Part shown: positions 19,157-28,392 of the stretch, piece after piece | Position numbering within the stretch: the first letter of the stretch is position 1 | How the letters are laid out: every line of letters begins with the position of its first letter | From: Simiduia agarivorans SA1 = DSM 21679 | GTDB taxonomy: Bacteria; Pseudomonadota; Gammaproteobacteria; Pseudomonadales; Cellvibrionaceae | Direction: 5' to 3' | Assembly (NCBI RefSeq): GCF_000305785.2 | Contig: NC_018868.3 | Location: 4,200,270-4,264,269 of the forward strand | Length of the DNA stretch: 64,000 nt | The notes under the pieces: model-generated | Databases searched by the model: none | Seen by the model: the letters and a program-made list of their open reading frames with translations, nothing else | Told to the model about the DNA's origin: nothing | Made by a program: the position numbers and the translations under genes

Positions 19157-20059
19157 ATGCCCCGTAATGTCACCCCAAAACAACTGCGTGCCTTTCTCGC
19201 CGTGGCCCGCACCCAGAGCTTTGCCGAAGCCGCAGCCCAGGTACACCTGAGCCAACCAGCGCTCAGCATCGCCATGAAAAATCTGGAGGCCGAGCTGGGT
19301 GGGGCGTTGTTTGCCCGCTCCACCCGGGCGGTCAGCCTGACGCCGGAAGGGGCGGAGTTGTTGCCGAAAGTCAGCCAGTTGCTGGCCGATTGGGATTCGG
19401 TACTGTCGGATGCCCACCAGCAATTCGCTATGCAGCGGGGCCGGCTTACCATTGCCGCGATGCCGTCCTTTGCCAATACTGCTTTGCCGGCGCTGTTGGC
19501 TAAATTCCGTGAGCAGTACCCGAGTGTGACCATCCGGGTGCAGGAAGTGATTGCCGAACAGTTGGTAGAACAGGTGAAAGGCGGGCGTATCGAGTTGGGT
19601 ATTTCTTTCGATCCGGGCAATCAGCCCGATCTGGCGTTTACCCCTTTGTTCACCGATCATTTCGTCGCGGTATTGCCGGCCGATCATGCGTTGGCCGGGC
19701 GCAAACGCCTGCCCTGGTCGGCGCTGTGTGAAGCGCCGTTTATTGCGTTGCAACGGCCCTCCAGTCTGCGTGGATTAATCGATCGCCATTTGCAGGAGCA
19801 GGGGCTCACGCTGAATGTGGAACTGGAATCCAACCAGCTCGCCACTATCGGTCGCATGGTGGCCACCGGGCTCGGCATCAGTGCGGTGCCGCAGCTGTGT
19901 GAGCAATCCATGCTGGAGTTGGGGCTCAGTTGCGTGCCCCTATATAAACCTAATATTGAACGGCAGGTGGGCATTATTACCCATGCCCGCAGGCCACGTT
20001 CCCAGGCTGCCAGCGCCATGATGGCGCTGCTCGCCCATCACTACACACCAATCAGGTGA
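19157..20059 (+). CDS. LysR family transcriptional regulator
   Basis: This 300-residue regulator has an N-terminal winged helix-turn-helix (about residues 5-64: QLRAFLAVARTQSFAEAAAQ, LSQPALSIAMKNLEAELG) and a periplasmic-binding-protein-like effector domain (about 95-295). It is divergent from scoAB and lies ten bases upstream of the acyl-CoA synthetase in the same direction, so it may control either. The inducer is unknown; an acyl-CoA or malonate-like acid is a guess from context. Confidence 0.9.
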   Translation: MPRNVTPKQLRAFLAVARTQSFAEAAAQVHLSQPALSIAMKNLEAELGGALFARSTRAVSLTPEGAELLPKVSQLLADWDSVLSDAHQQFAMQRGRLTIAAMPSFANTALPALLAKFREQYPSVTIRVQEVIAEQLVEQVKGGRIELGISFDPGNQPDLAFTPLFTDHFVAVLPADHALAGRKRLPWSALCEAPFIALQRPSSLRGLIDRHLQEQGLTLNVELESNQLATIGRMVATGLGISAVPQLCEQSMLELGLSCVPLYKPNIERQVGIITHARRPRSQAASAMMALLAHHYTPIR

Positions 20060-20069
20060 TTCTGACCTT

Positions 20070-21572
20070 ATGAGTGCCAATATTTTTTCTACCTTTGAAT
20101 CTGTGTTGCTCGACGATCCGGGCCGATCGGTCGCACTGTTGGATGACGGACGCGATATCAGCCGCCAGCAACTGCTCGACTGGTCGGCGCAGATTGCCCA
20201 ACTGTTTCATCTGAGCGGCCTGGAGCCAGGCGACCGGGTCACGGTGCAGATTGATAAGAGCATTGAGGGCGTGGCGCTCTATCTCGCCTGCTTGCGTGCG
20301 GGGCTGGTTTACCACCCGCTGAATACCGCCTACCAGCCGGCGGAGCTGCGCTATTTTATTGATAATGCCGAACCTGCGGCGGTGGTGTTTTCCGGGCCCT
20401 ACGAGGAAAACCTGCAGTCTATTGCGGAGGATGCCGGCATCAGTCTGTGTTGGCGTCTGGACGGCGATGGCAGCGGCAGTCTGATGCAGCAGGCGGGTAA
20501 ACAATCGCTCGATTTCGATACCGTGGCGCGCGCGCCCGACGATCTGGCCGCGTTGCTGTATTCCTCCGGCACCACCGGCCGGCCCAAGGGCATCATGCTG
20601 AGCCATGGCAATATGGCGGCCAGCGCCCATGCTTTGCACAAGGCCTGGGCCTTCAGCCGCGATGATGTCTTGTTGCACATGTTGCCGGTATTTCACGTGC
20701 ACGGTTTGTTTGTGGCCATCCATTGCGTACTGATGAGCGGCGCGCGGATGATTTTCCTGCCGAAATTCACACCCGAACTGGCGTTGAACTATTTGCCGCA
20801 ATCCACGGTCATGATGGGCGTGCCCACCTATTATTCCCGCCTGCTGGATTCGGCCTTCAATCAATCCCATTGCGCCAACATGCGACTGTTTATTTCGGGT
20901 TCTGCGCCTCTGTTAATGGAGACTTTCCAGGCCTTCGAGCAGCGCACTGGCATGCGCATTCTGGAACGTTATGGCATGACCGAAACCAACATGAACAGCT
21001 CCAATCCGCTCAACGACGAACGTCGCGCCGGGACCGTGGGGCCGGCACTGCCCGGCACGGAAATCCGGGTGGTGGATGCAAAGGGCGTGGCCGTTGCCGC
21101 CGGTGAGGTGGGCGCGATTCAGGTGCGGGGTGCCAATGTGTTTTCCGGTTACTGGCGCCTGCCGGCCAAAACTGCAGAGGACTTTACCGCTGACGGGTTT
21201 TTCAATACCGGGGATCAGGGCACACTGTCTGCCGATGGCTATCTCAGCATTGTGGGGCGCGCCAAGGATATGGTGATCAGCGGCGGACTCAACGTCTACC
21301 CGAAAGAAATTGAATTGCTGATCGATGAGCAGCCGGGTGTGGTGGAAAGCGCGGTGATCGGTGTGCCTCATCCGGATTTTGGCGAAGCCGTGGTGGCGGT
21401 GATAGTGGGTGAGGCGGATATGGATCAGCTGCAGGCATTGCTCAAGCGGGAACTGGCCAATTTCAAACAACCGAAGAAGCTGATTGCCGTGGATAGTCTG
21501 CCGCGCAACACCATGGGCAAGGTCCAGAAAGCCGCACTCCGGCAGCGTTATGCCGATCTGTTCAAGCGCTGA
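20070..21572 (+). CDS. Malonyl-CoA synthetase-like AMP-forming acyl-CoA synthetase (MatB-like)
   Basis: This 500-residue ANL-superfamily enzyme has the AMP/ATP motif YSSGTTGRPKGIMLSHGN (about residues 169-186), the A5 motif RYGMTETNMNSSNP, TGDQ and the catalytic Lys in RNTMGKVQK near the end. HVHGLFVA and the TETNMN-S-NP segment resemble malonyl-CoA synthetases more than long-chain acyl-CoA ligases, so malonate is the likely substrate. It is preceded by LysR at ten bases and followed by gabD-like dehydrogenase after 124 bases. Confidence 0.82.
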   Translation: MSANIFSTFESVLLDDPGRSVALLDDGRDISRQQLLDWSAQIAQLFHLSGLEPGDRVTVQIDKSIEGVALYLACLRAGLVYHPLNTAYQPAELRYFIDNAEPAAVVFSGPYEENLQSIAEDAGISLCWRLDGDGSGSLMQQAGKQSLDFDTVARAPDDLAALLYSSGTTGRPKGIMLSHGNMAASAHALHKAWAFSRDDVLLHMLPVFHVHGLFVAIHCVLMSGARMIFLPKFTPELALNYLPQSTVMMGVPTYYSRLLDSAFNQSHCANMRLFISGSAPLLMETFQAFEQRTGMRILERYGMTETNMNSSNPLNDERRAGTVGPALPGTEIRVVDAKGVAVAAGEVGAIQVRGANVFSGYWRLPAKTAEDFTADGFFNTGDQGTLSADGYLSIVGRAKDMVISGGLNVYPKEIELLIDEQPGVVESAVIGVPHPDFGEAVVAVIVGEADMDQLQALLKRELANFKQPKKLIAVDSLPRNTMGKVQKAALRQRYADLFKR

Positions 21573-21696
21573 CGTAATCGGCGCATGGGTTGAGCGGGCT
21601 TAATCTATACTTCACCAATTATTGATTTTTCAGGGCTTGTGGCGCCGTCATAGTGGGCGCCATTGCCAGAGACAGATCCGGACACAGGGGAATTTC

Positions 21697-23160
21697 ATGC
21701 TTACGTTAAAAAATCCAGCCTTGCTGCGCAGCCAATCCTATATCGATGGCCAGTGGATCGACGCCGATTCGGGTGAAACCGTGCCGGTCACCAACCCGTC
21801 TACCGGCGCTGTGATTACCAGCATTGCCAGCTGCGGCGCCGACGAAACCCGCCGCGCCATTGCCGCCGCCGACAAGGCCATGCCGGCCTGGCGGGCGAAA
21901 TCCGCCAAAGAGCGCGCCAACATCCTGCGCAACTGGTACAACTTGGTGATGGCCAACCTGGATGATCTGTCGCTGATTCTTACCGCCGAACAGGGCAAGC
22001 CATTGGCCGAAGCCCGCGGTGAAATTATTTATGGCGCCAATTATCTCGAATGGTTTGCCGAAGAGGCGAAGCGCGTGTACGGCGACATTATACCCGCGCC
22101 CGCCGGTGATAAGCGCATCGTGGTGGTGAAGCAGCCCGTGGGCGTAGTGGCCTCCATCACGCCCTGGAACTTCCCCAACGCGATGATTACCCGCAAGGTG
22201 GCACCGGCACTGGCTGCAGGCTGTACCTTTGTGGGTAAGCCGGCCACCGAAACGCCGTTGTCTGCATTGGCGCTGGCGGTATTGGCCGAAGAGGCCGGCG
22301 TGCCGGCCGGTGTGTTCAACATGGTGTGTGGTAAAAGCTCGCGCGCCATCGGCGGCGAAATGACCAGTAACCCCATCGTGCGCAAACTGACGTTCACCGG
22401 TTCCACGCCCGTGGGCAAGGTGTTGATGGAGCAGTGCGCGGCCACCGTGAAAAAAACCTCCATGGAACTGGGCGGCAATGCACCGTTCATCGTGTTTGAT
22501 GATGCGGATATTGATTCAGCCGTAGCCGGTGCTGTAGCCAGTAAATACCGCAACGCCGGCCAGACCTGTGTGTGCTCCAACCGCCTGTTGGTGCAGGAAG
22601 GTATTTATGATGCATTCGTGGCGAAACTGGCCGCAGCGGTGAAGCAATTGCCGCTGGGCGATGGCCAGGCACCGGACACCAAGGTGGGCCCGATGATTAA
22701 CCAGAAGGCGGCCAATGACGTGGATGCCATGGTTAAAGATGCCGTTGAGAAAGGCGCGCAGGTGGCGCTGGGCGGCAAGTTCTCCAGCCTGGGTGCCTGC
22801 TTCTATGAACCCACCATCCTCACTCAGGTGAGTGATGACATGCGCGTGTTCCGCGAAGAAATTTTTGGCCCGGTCGCACCCGTGTTTAAATTCAAAGATG
22901 AAGCCGAAGCGATCGCCATGGCGAACGATACGGAGTTTGGTCTGGCGGCCTACTTTTACACCCGCGACATTGGCCGCGTATGGCGCGTGGGTGAAGCGTT
23001 GGAGTATGGCATCGTGGGGATTAATGAAGGCATCATTTCCAACGAGATGGCACCCTTTGGCGGCGTGAAGGAATCCGGCAGCGGCCGAGAAGGGTCCAAA
23101 TACGGTATGGACGACTATCTGGAAATCAAATACATGTGCATGGGTGGTGTGGATAAATAA
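21697..23160 (+). CDS. gabD: NAD(P)-dependent succinate-semialdehyde dehydrogenase
   Basis: This 487-residue aldehyde dehydrogenase is of the GabD type. The segment TPWNFPNAMITRK (about residue 155), catalytic Glu in ELGGNAPF (about 258) and Cys in NAGQTCVCSNR (about 292) are in place. The C-terminus KESGSGREGSKYG matches succinate-semialdehyde dehydrogenases. The frame is open from 21622, but the ATG at 21697 with CAGGGGA upstream gives the family start. A terminator follows. No transaminase gene is adjacent, so GABA catabolism would be completed elsewhere. Confidence 0.88.
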   Translation: MLTLKNPALLRSQSYIDGQWIDADSGETVPVTNPSTGAVITSIASCGADETRRAIAAADKAMPAWRAKSAKERANILRNWYNLVMANLDDLSLILTAEQGKPLAEARGEIIYGANYLEWFAEEAKRVYGDIIPAPAGDKRIVVVKQPVGVVASITPWNFPNAMITRKVAPALAAGCTFVGKPATETPLSALALAVLAEEAGVPAGVFNMVCGKSSRAIGGEMTSNPIVRKLTFTGSTPVGKVLMEQCAATVKKTSMELGGNAPFIVFDDADIDSAVAGAVASKYRNAGQTCVCSNRLLVQEGIYDAFVAKLAAAVKQLPLGDGQAPDTKVGPMINQKAANDVDAMVKDAVEKGAQVALGGKFSSLGACFYEPTILTQVSDDMRVFREEIFGPVAPVFKFKDEAEAIAMANDTEFGLAAYFYTRDIGRVWRVGEALEYGIVGINEGIISNEMAPFGGVKESGSGREGSKYGMDDYLEIKYMCMGGVDK

Positions 23161-23185
23161 CGCCTTTTGGCCGCTAAACCCCGCG

Positions 23186-23211
23186 ACGGCAGGCCTTGCG
23201 CCTGCCGTTTT
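23186..23211 (+). terminator. Terminator after gabD
   Basis: Stem ACGGCAGGC / GCCTGCCGT with loop CTTGC, followed by TTTTCGTTT. Confidence 0.85.
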
Positions 23212-23354
23212 CGTTTCTGATGTTTTACTTCTATAAGTTGGCGCTATAAGAGAAAACCTGCATGTTTCGAATTGGTCTTTCGTGTCATAGGGCCGGCGGA
23301 CTTCTCGCTTTATAATTCCTGCCTCTCAAGGACATAAAAATAATGGAGAAGAGG

Positions 23355-23744
23355 ATGGACAGGTCTTATCTGCTCACCGGATTGGGGTACGCGATAGTCG
23401 GCTTGCTGCTGGGCATTCACATGGCCGCCAGCAAGAATCATGGGCAATTGGTAACTCATGCACATATCATGCTGGTGGGTTTTCTGCTGAGTTTTGTGTA
23501 CGCGCTGTGTTACAAGCTGTGGCTGGGCTCCACAGGGCATTGGCTTGAAAAAGCCCAGTTCTATTTGTATCAACTGGCCACACCGGTGTTGTTGGTCAGC
23601 CTGTTTCTGCTTTATGGCCAGTTTGTCGCCATGGAGGTGCTGGACCCGATACTGGCCATTGCGTCTATCGCGGTATTGCTGTCGCTGGTCTGTCTGAAAG
23701 TTTTGGTCATCATGCGGGTTAAAAAATCACCAGCGGCAAGCTGA
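23355..23744 (+). CDS. Small four-helix membrane protein with HAH motif
   Basis: This 129-residue protein has four predicted membrane helices (about residues 4-22, 36-56, 73-95 and 99-120). A conserved-looking THAHIMLVGF segment at the start of the second helix recalls the heme-ligand helix of haem-copper oxidase subunit I and its small relatives. Whether it binds haem is inference only. The ATG at 23355 is chosen because GGAG lies six bases upstream; an ATG at 23343 adds four residues. It is followed by the Rof-like gene; no function is assigned. Confidence 0.7.
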   Translation: MDRSYLLTGLGYAIVGLLLGIHMAASKNHGQLVTHAHIMLVGFLLSFVYALCYKLWLGSTGHWLEKAQFYLYQLATPVLLVSLFLLYGQFVAMEVLDPILAIASIAVLLSLVCLKVLVIMRVKKSPAAS

Positions 23745-23821
23745 GATAATTGTGCGACGAGCCCACTGGGTACCGTCGCGAATTCATTCACAATAGGCGT
23801 CATCTCAACAGGGGGTGCCCT

Positions 23822-24070
23822 TTGATCGCGTGCGATAGTCATGATTATTTCGAAGCTGTCTGTGTGCGACGCTACCCGGTGACGCTGCATTTACGTGTTG
23901 GTGAAACGATTGAAGGCATCGCCATTGATCTGAAAACTGACCACGGCGTAGAGAGTATCTGTATCCGGGGTTCCACCGGCGAGTCCCGGTGGGTGGAGCT
24001 TACTCAGATTCGGCGGCTTCAGGCGCCTGCACTGAGCGGCGCAAATGCAATTGATATTTCCCTGCCATGA
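23822..24070 (+). CDS. rof: Rof-like Rho-binding antiterminator family protein
   Basis: This 82-residue protein starts IACDSHDYFEAVCVRRYPV, continues with VTLHLRVGETIEG and ends with SRWVELTQIRRLQAP, matching the Rof (YaeO) family in order and length. Rof binds Rho and inhibits termination in Escherichia coli. The start is a TTG at 23822 with GGGGG six bases before it; the frame is open upstream to 23750, but that extension has no family character. Its stop overlaps the xdhC start (ATGA), so it is translationally tied to the molybdenum-hydroxylase cluster, an unusual setting. Confidence 0.75.
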   Translation: MIACDSHDYFEAVCVRRYPVTLHLRVGETIEGIAIDLKTDHGVESICIRGSTGESRWVELTQIRRLQAPALSGANAIDISLP

Positions 24071-25026
24071 ATAATCATCCCCACACCATGTTGGCCGAGT
24101 GGTACCCGCAGCGCGATTCACTGGCCTGGGTATTGGGCTCGGTGGTGGCCACGCGCGGCTCCAGTTACCGCAAAGTGGGTGCCATGATGCTGTTCAATGA
24201 GCTGGGTGGCATGTGCGGCCTGTTGAGTGGCGGCTGTGTGGAAAAATCCCTGTTCCGGCAGGTCAAACAAGTATTAAGTACCGGTCAGTCCCTGGCGACC
24301 CAGTTTGATGCCAGTGCCGAAGCCCAGATTGCCTGGCAAATGGGCTTGGGTTGCGGCGGCATCATTGATGTCCAACTCCAACTTGTGTGCAGTGCCAACG
24401 GCTATCAACAATTGGATCAGCTGTATCAATGGTTGCAGCGCCGGCGCGCGTGTTGGTACGGTATCCATCGCCGTGGGGGTGGCAATGTGTGTGGCGAGGC
24501 AGGCGCCGCGGGTGATGGGTACCTGTGGACGCCAATCAGGCCGCGTACCCATCTGGTGATATTCGGCGGCGGTGTTGATGCGGTGCCGCTGGTGCGTCTG
24601 GCCTGCGATATGGATTGGCAGGTGAGCGTGGTGGATGCACGCGCGAACCAGGCAGTTGATCCGGTTTTTTCCAGCCATTGTCAGCTGCTCCGGCTCCCGG
24701 CAGCCGACCCGCAGGTCGCCCGCCTGCTCAGCGGCGCGGATGCTGCGGTAGTCATGACCCACAATGTGTCGCTCGATGCGCAGGCGTTGAAAACGGCTTG
24801 TGCCGCACCGGTGGACTACATTGGATTGCTCGGGCCCGAACACCGCAAACAACGCGTGCTGGCGCAGGCCGGATTGAAACCGGACCAGCGCCTGTACGGC
24901 CCCATGGGACTGATGATCGGGGGTGACTTACCCGAGTCCATTGCCTTGTCCACGCTCGCACAATGCCATCAGGTGCTGGCGGCCGCAGGCGCGCGCCAGA
25001 CCCTGCCCAGAGCGCAACGCGCATGA
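24067..25026 (+). CDS. XdhC/CoxI family molybdoenzyme maturation protein
   Basis: This 319-residue protein belongs to the XdhC family, which inserts sulfurated molybdenum cofactor into xanthine-dehydrogenase-type enzymes. It has an N-terminal XdhC_CoxI domain (LGSVVATRGSSYRKVGAMML, LLSGGCVEKSLF) and a C-terminal Rossmann domain (FGGGVDAVPLVRLACDMDW, about residue 165 onward; GLLGPEHRKQRVL). It overlaps the preceding Rof-like gene by four bases and the mocA-like gene by four, all in one run with iorA and iorB, which are its likely clients. Confidence 0.9.
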   Translation: MNNHPHTMLAEWYPQRDSLAWVLGSVVATRGSSYRKVGAMMLFNELGGMCGLLSGGCVEKSLFRQVKQVLSTGQSLATQFDASAEAQIAWQMGLGCGGIIDVQLQLVCSANGYQQLDQLYQWLQRRRACWYGIHRRGGGNVCGEAGAAGDGYLWTPIRPRTHLVIFGGGVDAVPLVRLACDMDWQVSVVDARANQAVDPVFSSHCQLLRLPAADPQVARLLSGADAAVVMTHNVSLDAQALKTACAAPVDYIGLLGPEHRKQRVLAQAGLKPDQRLYGPMGLMIGGDLPESIALSTLAQCHQVLAAAGARQTLPRAQRA

Positions 25027-25625
25027 CACTCTACGGCATTTTATTGGCGGCAGGCGAAGGCAGCCGGTTCGGGGCGACGCCCAAGTTGTTGGCACATTGC
25101 GGTGAGCGGCAGTTGTTGCGACACAGTCTGGACCGGCTGGAGGCGCTATTGCCAGATCGCGTCTCTGTGGTGCTGGGCGCGCGGGCAGATGCACTCTTGC
25201 CAGCCATTGGCGCCACGCCGCACACCGTTAACAGGCACTGGCATCACGGATTGAGCGCATCCATTCAATCCGGCCTCAGTGTCGTGCCTGCCGATGCGAC
25301 GGCAGTATTGATCGCGTTGGGCGACCAGCCGGCGATTACCTACAGTGACTTTGAACGACTGGTGGACACCCACCGGCGCACCGGCCTGGCAGTGTGCGCA
25401 AGTTTTGCAGACACGTTAAGTGTGCCGGCCATTATTCCCAAACGGTTTTTTTCTGATCTGCAGGCGCTGCGAGGTGACGTGGGTGCCAGGGGGTTATTGC
25501 AACAATGGCAGTCCCGCGGTGAGTTAGTGGCCATGCCCATGCCGGCGGCGGCGCTCGACGTGGATACCCCGGCAGATCTGAACCACATCAACACACTGAT
25601 ACACCAATATGCCGACGTCAGTTAA
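25023..25625 (+). CDS. MobA/MocA-like nucleotidyltransferase
   Basis: This 200-residue protein has the NTP-transferase signature [17 protein letters not shown] (residues 7-23), [10 protein letters not shown], and LGDQPAIT (about 100). The family includes MocA, which makes molybdopterin cytosine dinucleotide for xanthine-dehydrogenase-family enzymes. The ATG at 25023 overlaps the xdhC stop. The gene lies directly before iorA and iorB, enzymes of the type that use the cytosine dinucleotide cofactor, which supports a MocA role. Confidence 0.85.
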   Translation: MTLYGILLAAGEGSRFGATPKLLAHCGERQLLRHSLDRLEALLPDRVSVVLGARADALLPAIGATPHTVNRHWHHGLSASIQSGLSVVPADATAVLIALGDQPAITYSDFERLVDTHRRTGLAVCASFADTLSVPAIIPKRFFSDLQALRGDVGARGLLQQWQSRGELVAMPMPAAALDVDTPADLNHINTLIHQYADVS

Positions 25626-25639
25626 ATCAGGAGGACCGC

Positions 25640-26140
25640 GTGAGTAACATCACTGTCAACGGAAAAACCTACAGCACCGGGCAACAGGACCCGGCCATGC
25701 CACTGTTGTGGTTCCTGCGGGATATTCTGCACATGACCGGAACCAAGTTCGGTTGCGGCATGGGTCTGTGCGGTGCCTGTACCGTACACCTGAATGGCGA
25801 CGCGGTGCGCGCCTGCCTGTTGCCGTTAAGCGCAGCGGCCGGTGGCAAAATTACCACGATTGAAGGTCTGTCTGCCGCTGGTGATCATCCATTGCAGCAA
25901 GCCTGGGCCGAACACAAAGTGCCCCAGTGCGGCTACTGCCAGGCTGGCCAGATTATGAATGCGGCGGCGCTCTTGTCGCGCAATGCATCACCCACCGATG
26001 CGGAAATTGATGCCGCCATGGCCGGTAATATCTGCCGCTGCGGAACCTATCCTCGCATTAAGGCGGCAATCACTTCGGCGGCAAAAAAATCCACCGCGGG
26101 CGTGCAGATGTTTGACCCGGCCGAACAGGGAGCAGTGTGA
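25640..26140 (+). CDS. iorA: (2Fe-2S) subunit of molybdenum hydroxylase (IorA-like)
   Basis: This 166-residue iron-sulfur subunit resembles isoquinoline 1-oxidoreductase alpha. The plant-type [2Fe-2S] cysteines are in [15 protein letters not shown] (about residues 38-52 with a later Cys), and the second cluster is in [11 protein letters not shown] and [13 protein letters not shown] (about 95-140). The start is a GTG at 25640 after a strong CAGGAGGA site. Its stop shares a base with the iorB start. Electrons would pass through it from the molybdenum subunit to an unknown acceptor. Confidence 0.92.
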   Translation: MSNITVNGKTYSTGQQDPAMPLLWFLRDILHMTGTKFGCGMGLCGACTVHLNGDAVRACLLPLSAAAGGKITTIEGLSAAGDHPLQQAWAEHKVPQCGYCQAGQIMNAAALLSRNASPTDAEIDAAMAGNICRCGTYPRIKAAITSAAKKSTAGVQMFDPAEQGAV

Positions 26141-28344
26141 TGGCGAAATTTATCAATCTGGACCGCCGCGATTTTCTGAAACTTTCCGGTGTGGCGGCTA
26201 CCGGCCTGGTATTGCAGGCCAGCATCACGCAGGACGCTTTGGCGCAGACGATACCTGGCTCCGGAAAACTGGCCTTCAACGTGTGGGTAACCATTGGCAC
26301 TGACGGCCGGGTGGGTATCATTGCCCATCGCTCGGAAATGGGGCAGGGCATTCGCACCGGCTTACCCCAGGTGGTGGCCGATGAGCTGGATGCCGACTGG
26401 CGCCAAGTGGATATCATTCAGGCCATCGGCGATGAAAAATACATCAATCAGGACACCGATGGTTCGCGCAGTGTGCGCACCTTTTACCAGACCATGCGTG
26501 AAATGGGTGCCAGCGCGCGCCATATGTTGATTGCGGCGGCGGCAAAGCAGTGGGGTGTGCCGGCAGCAGAGTGTGGCACGGAATTGCATAAGGTGGTGCA
26601 CTCGCCGTCGGGACGCAGCGCGGGTTTTGGCGAGTTGGCTGTCGCGGCGGCCGCCATGCCAACGCCCGATGTGAAAAATCTTCAATTCAAATCCAAAGAT
26701 CAATTCCGCTACATCGGCAAGCCGGTGCCGATTGTGGATATGGAAGTGATCGTCACCGGCAAGAGCCAGTTCGGTATCGATGTGATCCGGCCCGACATGG
26801 TCTACGCCAGTATTGAGCGAGCGCCGGTGTTGGGCAGTGACGTGGTTAAGGTAAACGACAGTGCGGCGCGCGCTGTGGCTGGCGTGTTGGCCGTAGAGGT
26901 GATCGGTTCCGCGGCATTGCCGCCGTCCTTTAACGTGAAGCCTGGCGTTGCAGTGATTGCCACCAATACCTGGGCTGCACGTGAAGCGCGCAAAAAATTA
27001 AACATCGAATGGTCCGATTCGCCGCATGCGGCGTTTGATTCGCATGCGTTTGTCGCCGAAACCCTGAAAGGTCAGTGGGGCGAACGTAAATCATTGGTCA
27101 CTGTGGGCGAGCCGGAAACGCTGTTGGCCGCGTCAGATGCACGCCACACGGCCCGCTATTCGGTGCCTCACCTGGAACATGCCACGATGGAGCCGCCAGC
27201 CGCTGTGGCCGAAATCGCCGATGGCCACTGCACTGTGTGGGCTCCGGTGCAAAGTCCGGTGCGCACCCGCGATGTGGTGGCCGGTGCGATCGGGTTTGAT
27301 AAAAGCAAGGTGACCGTCAATGTGACCCTGTTGGGCGGTGGGTTCGGGCGCAAATCCAAACCGGATTTTGCTGCCGAGGCGGCGCTGCTCGCGAAAAAAA
27401 CCGGCCGGCCGGTAAAACTGACCTGGAGCCGCGAAGATGCCATTCAGCACGGTTACTATCATGCGCTGTCGGTGCAGGAATACACCGCCGCTGTGGATAA
27501 AAAAGGCTGGCCCGAAGCGCTCAAAGTCACCGTGGCGTCGCCGTCGATTATGTCAACGTTTGCTCCCGATCCGGGCTATATGGCCGACTGGGAAGTGGGG
27601 CAGGGACTCACCAATTTGCCGTGGCAGCTCAAAGGCTACCAATTGGATAACGCCAAGGCCGCAGCGCACACCCGCATCGGTTGGCTGCGGTCTGTTTATC
27701 ACATCAACCATGCCTTCAGCGCCAACAGTTTTGCCGATGAACTGGCGCGGCTGGCCGACGTCGACCCCTTGGTGTACCAGCGCAAATTAATCGGCCCGGA
27801 CCGCATCATCGGCAAGGCGGACGCGGAACATCCGTTCAGCACAGCGCGTCTGAAATCGGCACTCAATCGCGTGGCCAAATCCTGCGGCTGGCCCCAGAAA
27901 ACGGCTACCAACGAAGGCTGGGGGTTGGCTGTGCACGGCAGTTTCCACAGTTATGTGGCGGTGGCCGCCAAGGTGGCGCTGGAGGGCAAGTCACTGCGCG
28001 TGACAGAGGTGCATATCGCCGCCGATTGCGGGCAACTGGTGAATCCCGACCGGGTCCACAGCCAGATGGAAGGCGCGGTTATTTTTGCATTGTCGCACGG
28101 GCTTTACGGTGACATCCGATTCGAACAGGGCCGGGTGGTGAACAGTAATTTCCACGACTACCCGTTGCTGCGCATGGATAAAAGTCCGCGCATTGTGGTG
28201 ACGCTGATCGAGTCCGATGAGCGACCTACTGGCGTGGGCGAGCCGGGGGTGCCGCCGGTGATTCCCGCGGTGACCAACGCCATTGTGGATGCGGGTGGCC
28301 CGCGCATCCGGCAATTGCCAATTAACCGGCATCTGACGTGCTGA
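26140..28344 (+). CDS. iorB: Molybdopterin-binding aldehyde/isoquinoline oxidoreductase large subunit (IorB-like)
   Basis: This 734-residue subunit has a Tat-type leader (DRRDFLKLSGVAATG, residues 6-20) and the bipartite molybdopterin-binding domains. Typical segments are GQGIRTGLPQVVADELD, GGGFGRKSKPDFAAEAALLAK (near 395) and GVGEPGVPPVIPAVTNA, which carries the catalytic Glu. The Tat leader suggests a periplasmic enzyme with IorA carried along. The substrate could be an aldehyde or N-heterocycle; the sequence does not decide. ATG 26140 is used; a GTG lies just before it. Confidence 0.9.
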   Translation: MAKFINLDRRDFLKLSGVAATGLVLQASITQDALAQTIPGSGKLAFNVWVTIGTDGRVGIIAHRSEMGQGIRTGLPQVVADELDADWRQVDIIQAIGDEKYINQDTDGSRSVRTFYQTMREMGASARHMLIAAAAKQWGVPAAECGTELHKVVHSPSGRSAGFGELAVAAAAMPTPDVKNLQFKSKDQFRYIGKPVPIVDMEVIVTGKSQFGIDVIRPDMVYASIERAPVLGSDVVKVNDSAARAVAGVLAVEVIGSAALPPSFNVKPGVAVIATNTWAAREARKKLNIEWSDSPHAAFDSHAFVAETLKGQWGERKSLVTVGEPETLLAASDARHTARYSVPHLEHATMEPPAAVAEIADGHCTVWAPVQSPVRTRDVVAGAIGFDKSKVTVNVTLLGGGFGRKSKPDFAAEAALLAKKTGRPVKLTWSREDAIQHGYYHALSVQEYTAAVDKKGWPEALKVTVASPSIMSTFAPDPGYMADWEVGQGLTNLPWQLKGYQLDNAKAAAHTRIGWLRSVYHINHAFSANSFADELARLADVDPLVYQRKLIGPDRIIGKADAEHPFSTARLKSALNRVAKSCGWPQKTATNEGWGLAVHGSFHSYVAVAAKVALEGKSLRVTEVHIAADCGQLVNPDRVHSQMEGAVIFALSHGLYGDIRFEQGRVVNSNFHDYPLLRMDKSPRIVVTLIESDERPTGVGEPGVPPVIPAVTNAIVDAGGPRIRQLPINRHLTC

Positions 28345-28350
28345 CAGAGT

Positions 28351-28392
28351 ACCGGCAGGCAAACCCGCAGTGCTGCCGGTTTGCTTGCCGGT
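28351..28392. terminator. Bidirectional hairpin between convergent iorB and greB
   Basis: A 15-base inverted repeat with one mismatch (ACCGGCAGGCAAACC at 28351-28365; GGTTTGCTTGCCGGT at 28378-28392) touches the greB stop. There is no T-run, so termination strength is uncertain. Confidence 0.55.
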
